Of a stretch of DNA of 6,870 bases, positions 6,120 to 6,870 are shown one piece after another. Numbering within the stretch: the first letter of the stretch is position 1; each line of letters starts with the position of its first letter. This DNA is from Candidatus Aegiribacteria sp. (GTDB lineage: Bacteria > Fermentibacterota > Fermentibacteria > Fermentibacterales > Fermentibacteraceae), in the NCBI GenBank assembly GCA_030634715.1, contig DAOWAG010000065.1:1-6870 (forward strand). Direction: 5' to 3'. The position numbers were made by a program, and so were the translations under genes. The notes beneath the pieces were generated by a model. It searched no databases, was not told where the DNA came from, and saw nothing but the letters and a program-made list of their open reading frames with translations.

Positions 6120-6829
6120 GAGAGGGGAAGTCGGACGGTAAACCAGGTTCCGTATCCAGCTCTGCTTCTAACGCTGACAGTTCCGCCCATCTGTTGTGTA
6201 AAACTCTTTACGATTGTCAATCCAATCCCTAAACCTCTGGTAACCTCTGCGTTATTGCTGCCTGTATAGAACCGATCAAAAACATTTGGTAGATCCTCGG
6301 GAGGGATGCCGCTGCCAGTGTTAAATACCTCGAGAATCCAGTGAGAGCTTTTATCCAGTGTTACGTTGATATTCACTGATCCATCAGGTTCATTGTACTG
6401 TATCGCATTGTGTACAAGATTTCCAATTATTTGTTCCAGACGTGATCTGTCGAAACTTGCAGTAAAAGGTTCTGAAGGAAGTTCCGCCCTTACTGAGACT
6501 TTCTGATTCTTTCCCATCTCTGAGAAAATCGGTAATAGCGAGGAGACAACATCCGCTGGTCGAGCCCAGATGATATTCAGAGCTTCATCACTCAGCTCTA
6601 TCTTCATGAAAGTCAGCATTCGCTCGGCGTACTCAACAAGATCGATAAGCGCGGTATTCATAGCCTTAAGGGAGTTTCTCTGATCAGATGTAAGATCCCC
6701 CAATCTTTCTGAGATCAGTAGATCCGTATGTCCTCTGAGAGTGGTTATCGGAGCTCTCATTCTGTGAGAAAGACCCAGGAGAAGATCTTCCAGCCCTATG
6801 TGTTCACTGGGTTTTTCTTTTCGATGCAT
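6116..6829 (-). CDS. Sensor histidine kinase catalytic core (HisKA-HATPase), possibly partial
   Basis: Autophosphorylating kinase core of a two-component system. The H-box LSHRMRAPITTLRGH (20-34) carries His22, followed by Pro27 and a dimerisation helix pair to about residue 78. The HATPase has an N-box LEQIIGNLVHNAIQYN (131-146), a G1 box VFNTGSGIP (168-176, with Asn in place of the usual Asp), an F-box VFDRFY (183-188) and a G2 box GLGIGLTIVKSF (199-210), ending GYGTWFTVRLPL. There is no membrane segment or sensor domain in the 237 residues from ATG 6829. The frame stays open through the 13 codons upstream to the window edge, so either this ATG starts a short soluble kinase or it is the end of a longer one. 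AGGAGG at 6847-6852 lies 17 bases before this ATG, farther than usual. The stop overlaps the queA start (ATGA), so the kinase is co-expressed with the queuosine genes. Its partner regulator is not identified. Confidence 0.9.
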   Translation of the reverse strand: MHRKEKPSEHIGLEDLLLGLSHRMRAPITTLRGHTDLLISERLGDLTSDQRNSLKAMNTALIDLVEYAERMLTFMKIELSDEALNIIWARPADVVSSLLPIFSEMGKNQKVSVRAELPSEPFTASFDRSRLEQIIGNLVHNAIQYNEPDGSVNINVTLDKSSHWILEVFNTGSGIPPEDLPNVFDRFYTGSNNAEVTRGLGIGLTIVKSFTQQMGGTVSVRSRAGYGTWFTVRLPLS

Positions 6830-6870
6830 GACATTATTCTGTTTATCCTCCTGAGTATTTCTGAGTAACC
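6796..6870 (-). CDS. Possible C-terminal tail of an upstream gene, perhaps a response-regulator receiver domain
   Basis: A second minus-strand frame enters from the right edge and runs 24 codons to TAG at 6798-6796, overlapping the kinase start by 34 bases. It reads GYSEILRRINRIMSC and continues to a polar end. The pattern EILRRINRIM resembles the last helix of receiver domains (as in ELLARIRALLRR), which would make a regulator-kinase pair. Only 24 residues are visible, and the competing kinase frame is also open here, so this is a tentative call. Confidence 0.3.
   Translation of the reverse strand, partial: GYSEILRRINRIMSCIEKKNPVNT
6847..6852 (-). promoter_or_regulatory. Strong Shine-Dalgarno-like AGGAGG before the histidine kinase
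   Basis: A perfect AGGAGG lies 17 bases upstream of the in-frame ATG at 6829 and 12 bases upstream of an out-of-frame ATG at 6834-6832 that reaches TAG after 12 codons. The first spacing is long for normal initiation. It favours a kinase gene starting near 6829 over a longer kinase continuing from the right, but not decisively. Confidence 0.35.

Noticed and set aside
1..6870. CRISPR, insertion sequence, tRNA or rRNA
   Set aside because: I saw no spaced direct repeats, transposase motifs, terminal inverted repeats or tRNA-like cloverleaf in the non-coding gaps; coding sequence fills almost the entire window.

Overview
The window is a compact stretch of bacterial chromosome with every supported gene on the minus strand, so transcription runs from the right edge to the left. 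It looks like housekeeping DNA from a Gram-negative-type bacterium. The signs are queuosine genes (queA, tgt), an RlmD-type rRNA methyltransferase, a HisKA/HATPase kinase, and a TPR protein ending in a Cys-rich module that I associate mainly with deltaproteobacterial and candidate-phylum signalling proteins. Hand counts of sample lines give about 45-52% GC in most genes. A deltaproteobacterial or FCB/candidate-phylum source is plausible, but I cannot place it firmly.

Right block (6870 to 2635), read right to left. A possible receiver-domain tail overlaps the start of a sensor histidine kinase catalytic core. The kinase stop overlaps the queA start (ATGA). The queA stop overlaps the GTG start of a membrane protein (GTGA). 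That protein has an RDD-like N-terminal region, a TPR-like segment and a long acidic, lysine-free tail. Its TAG stop is followed directly, in the same reading frame, by the N-terminal coding sequence of tgt. These genes look like one translationally coupled operon. QueA and Tgt are two enzymes of queuosine tRNA modification: Tgt inserts preQ1 at G34 of tRNAs with GUN anticodons, and QueA then adds the cyclopentane ring precursor from S-adenosylmethionine. The kinase and membrane protein have no known link to this pathway.

Middle gap (2634 to 2505). This 130-base gap carries a plausible sigma70-type promoter and two abutting inverted repeats, so a new transcription unit probably starts here.

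Left block (2504 to 1). The first gene is an AT-richer protein with TPR repeats of exactly 40-residue period, a charged helix and a C-terminal four-cysteine module. A short gap with a small hairpin follows. Then comes rlmD, starting at TTG and cut by the left window edge.

Most notable points: tgt has no standard start codon at its homologous N-terminus, an unrecognised membrane protein sits between queA and tgt, the TPR protein carries an orphan four-Cys module, and QueA lacks its usual His-rich motif. I see no CRISPR, mobile element, tRNA or rRNA.
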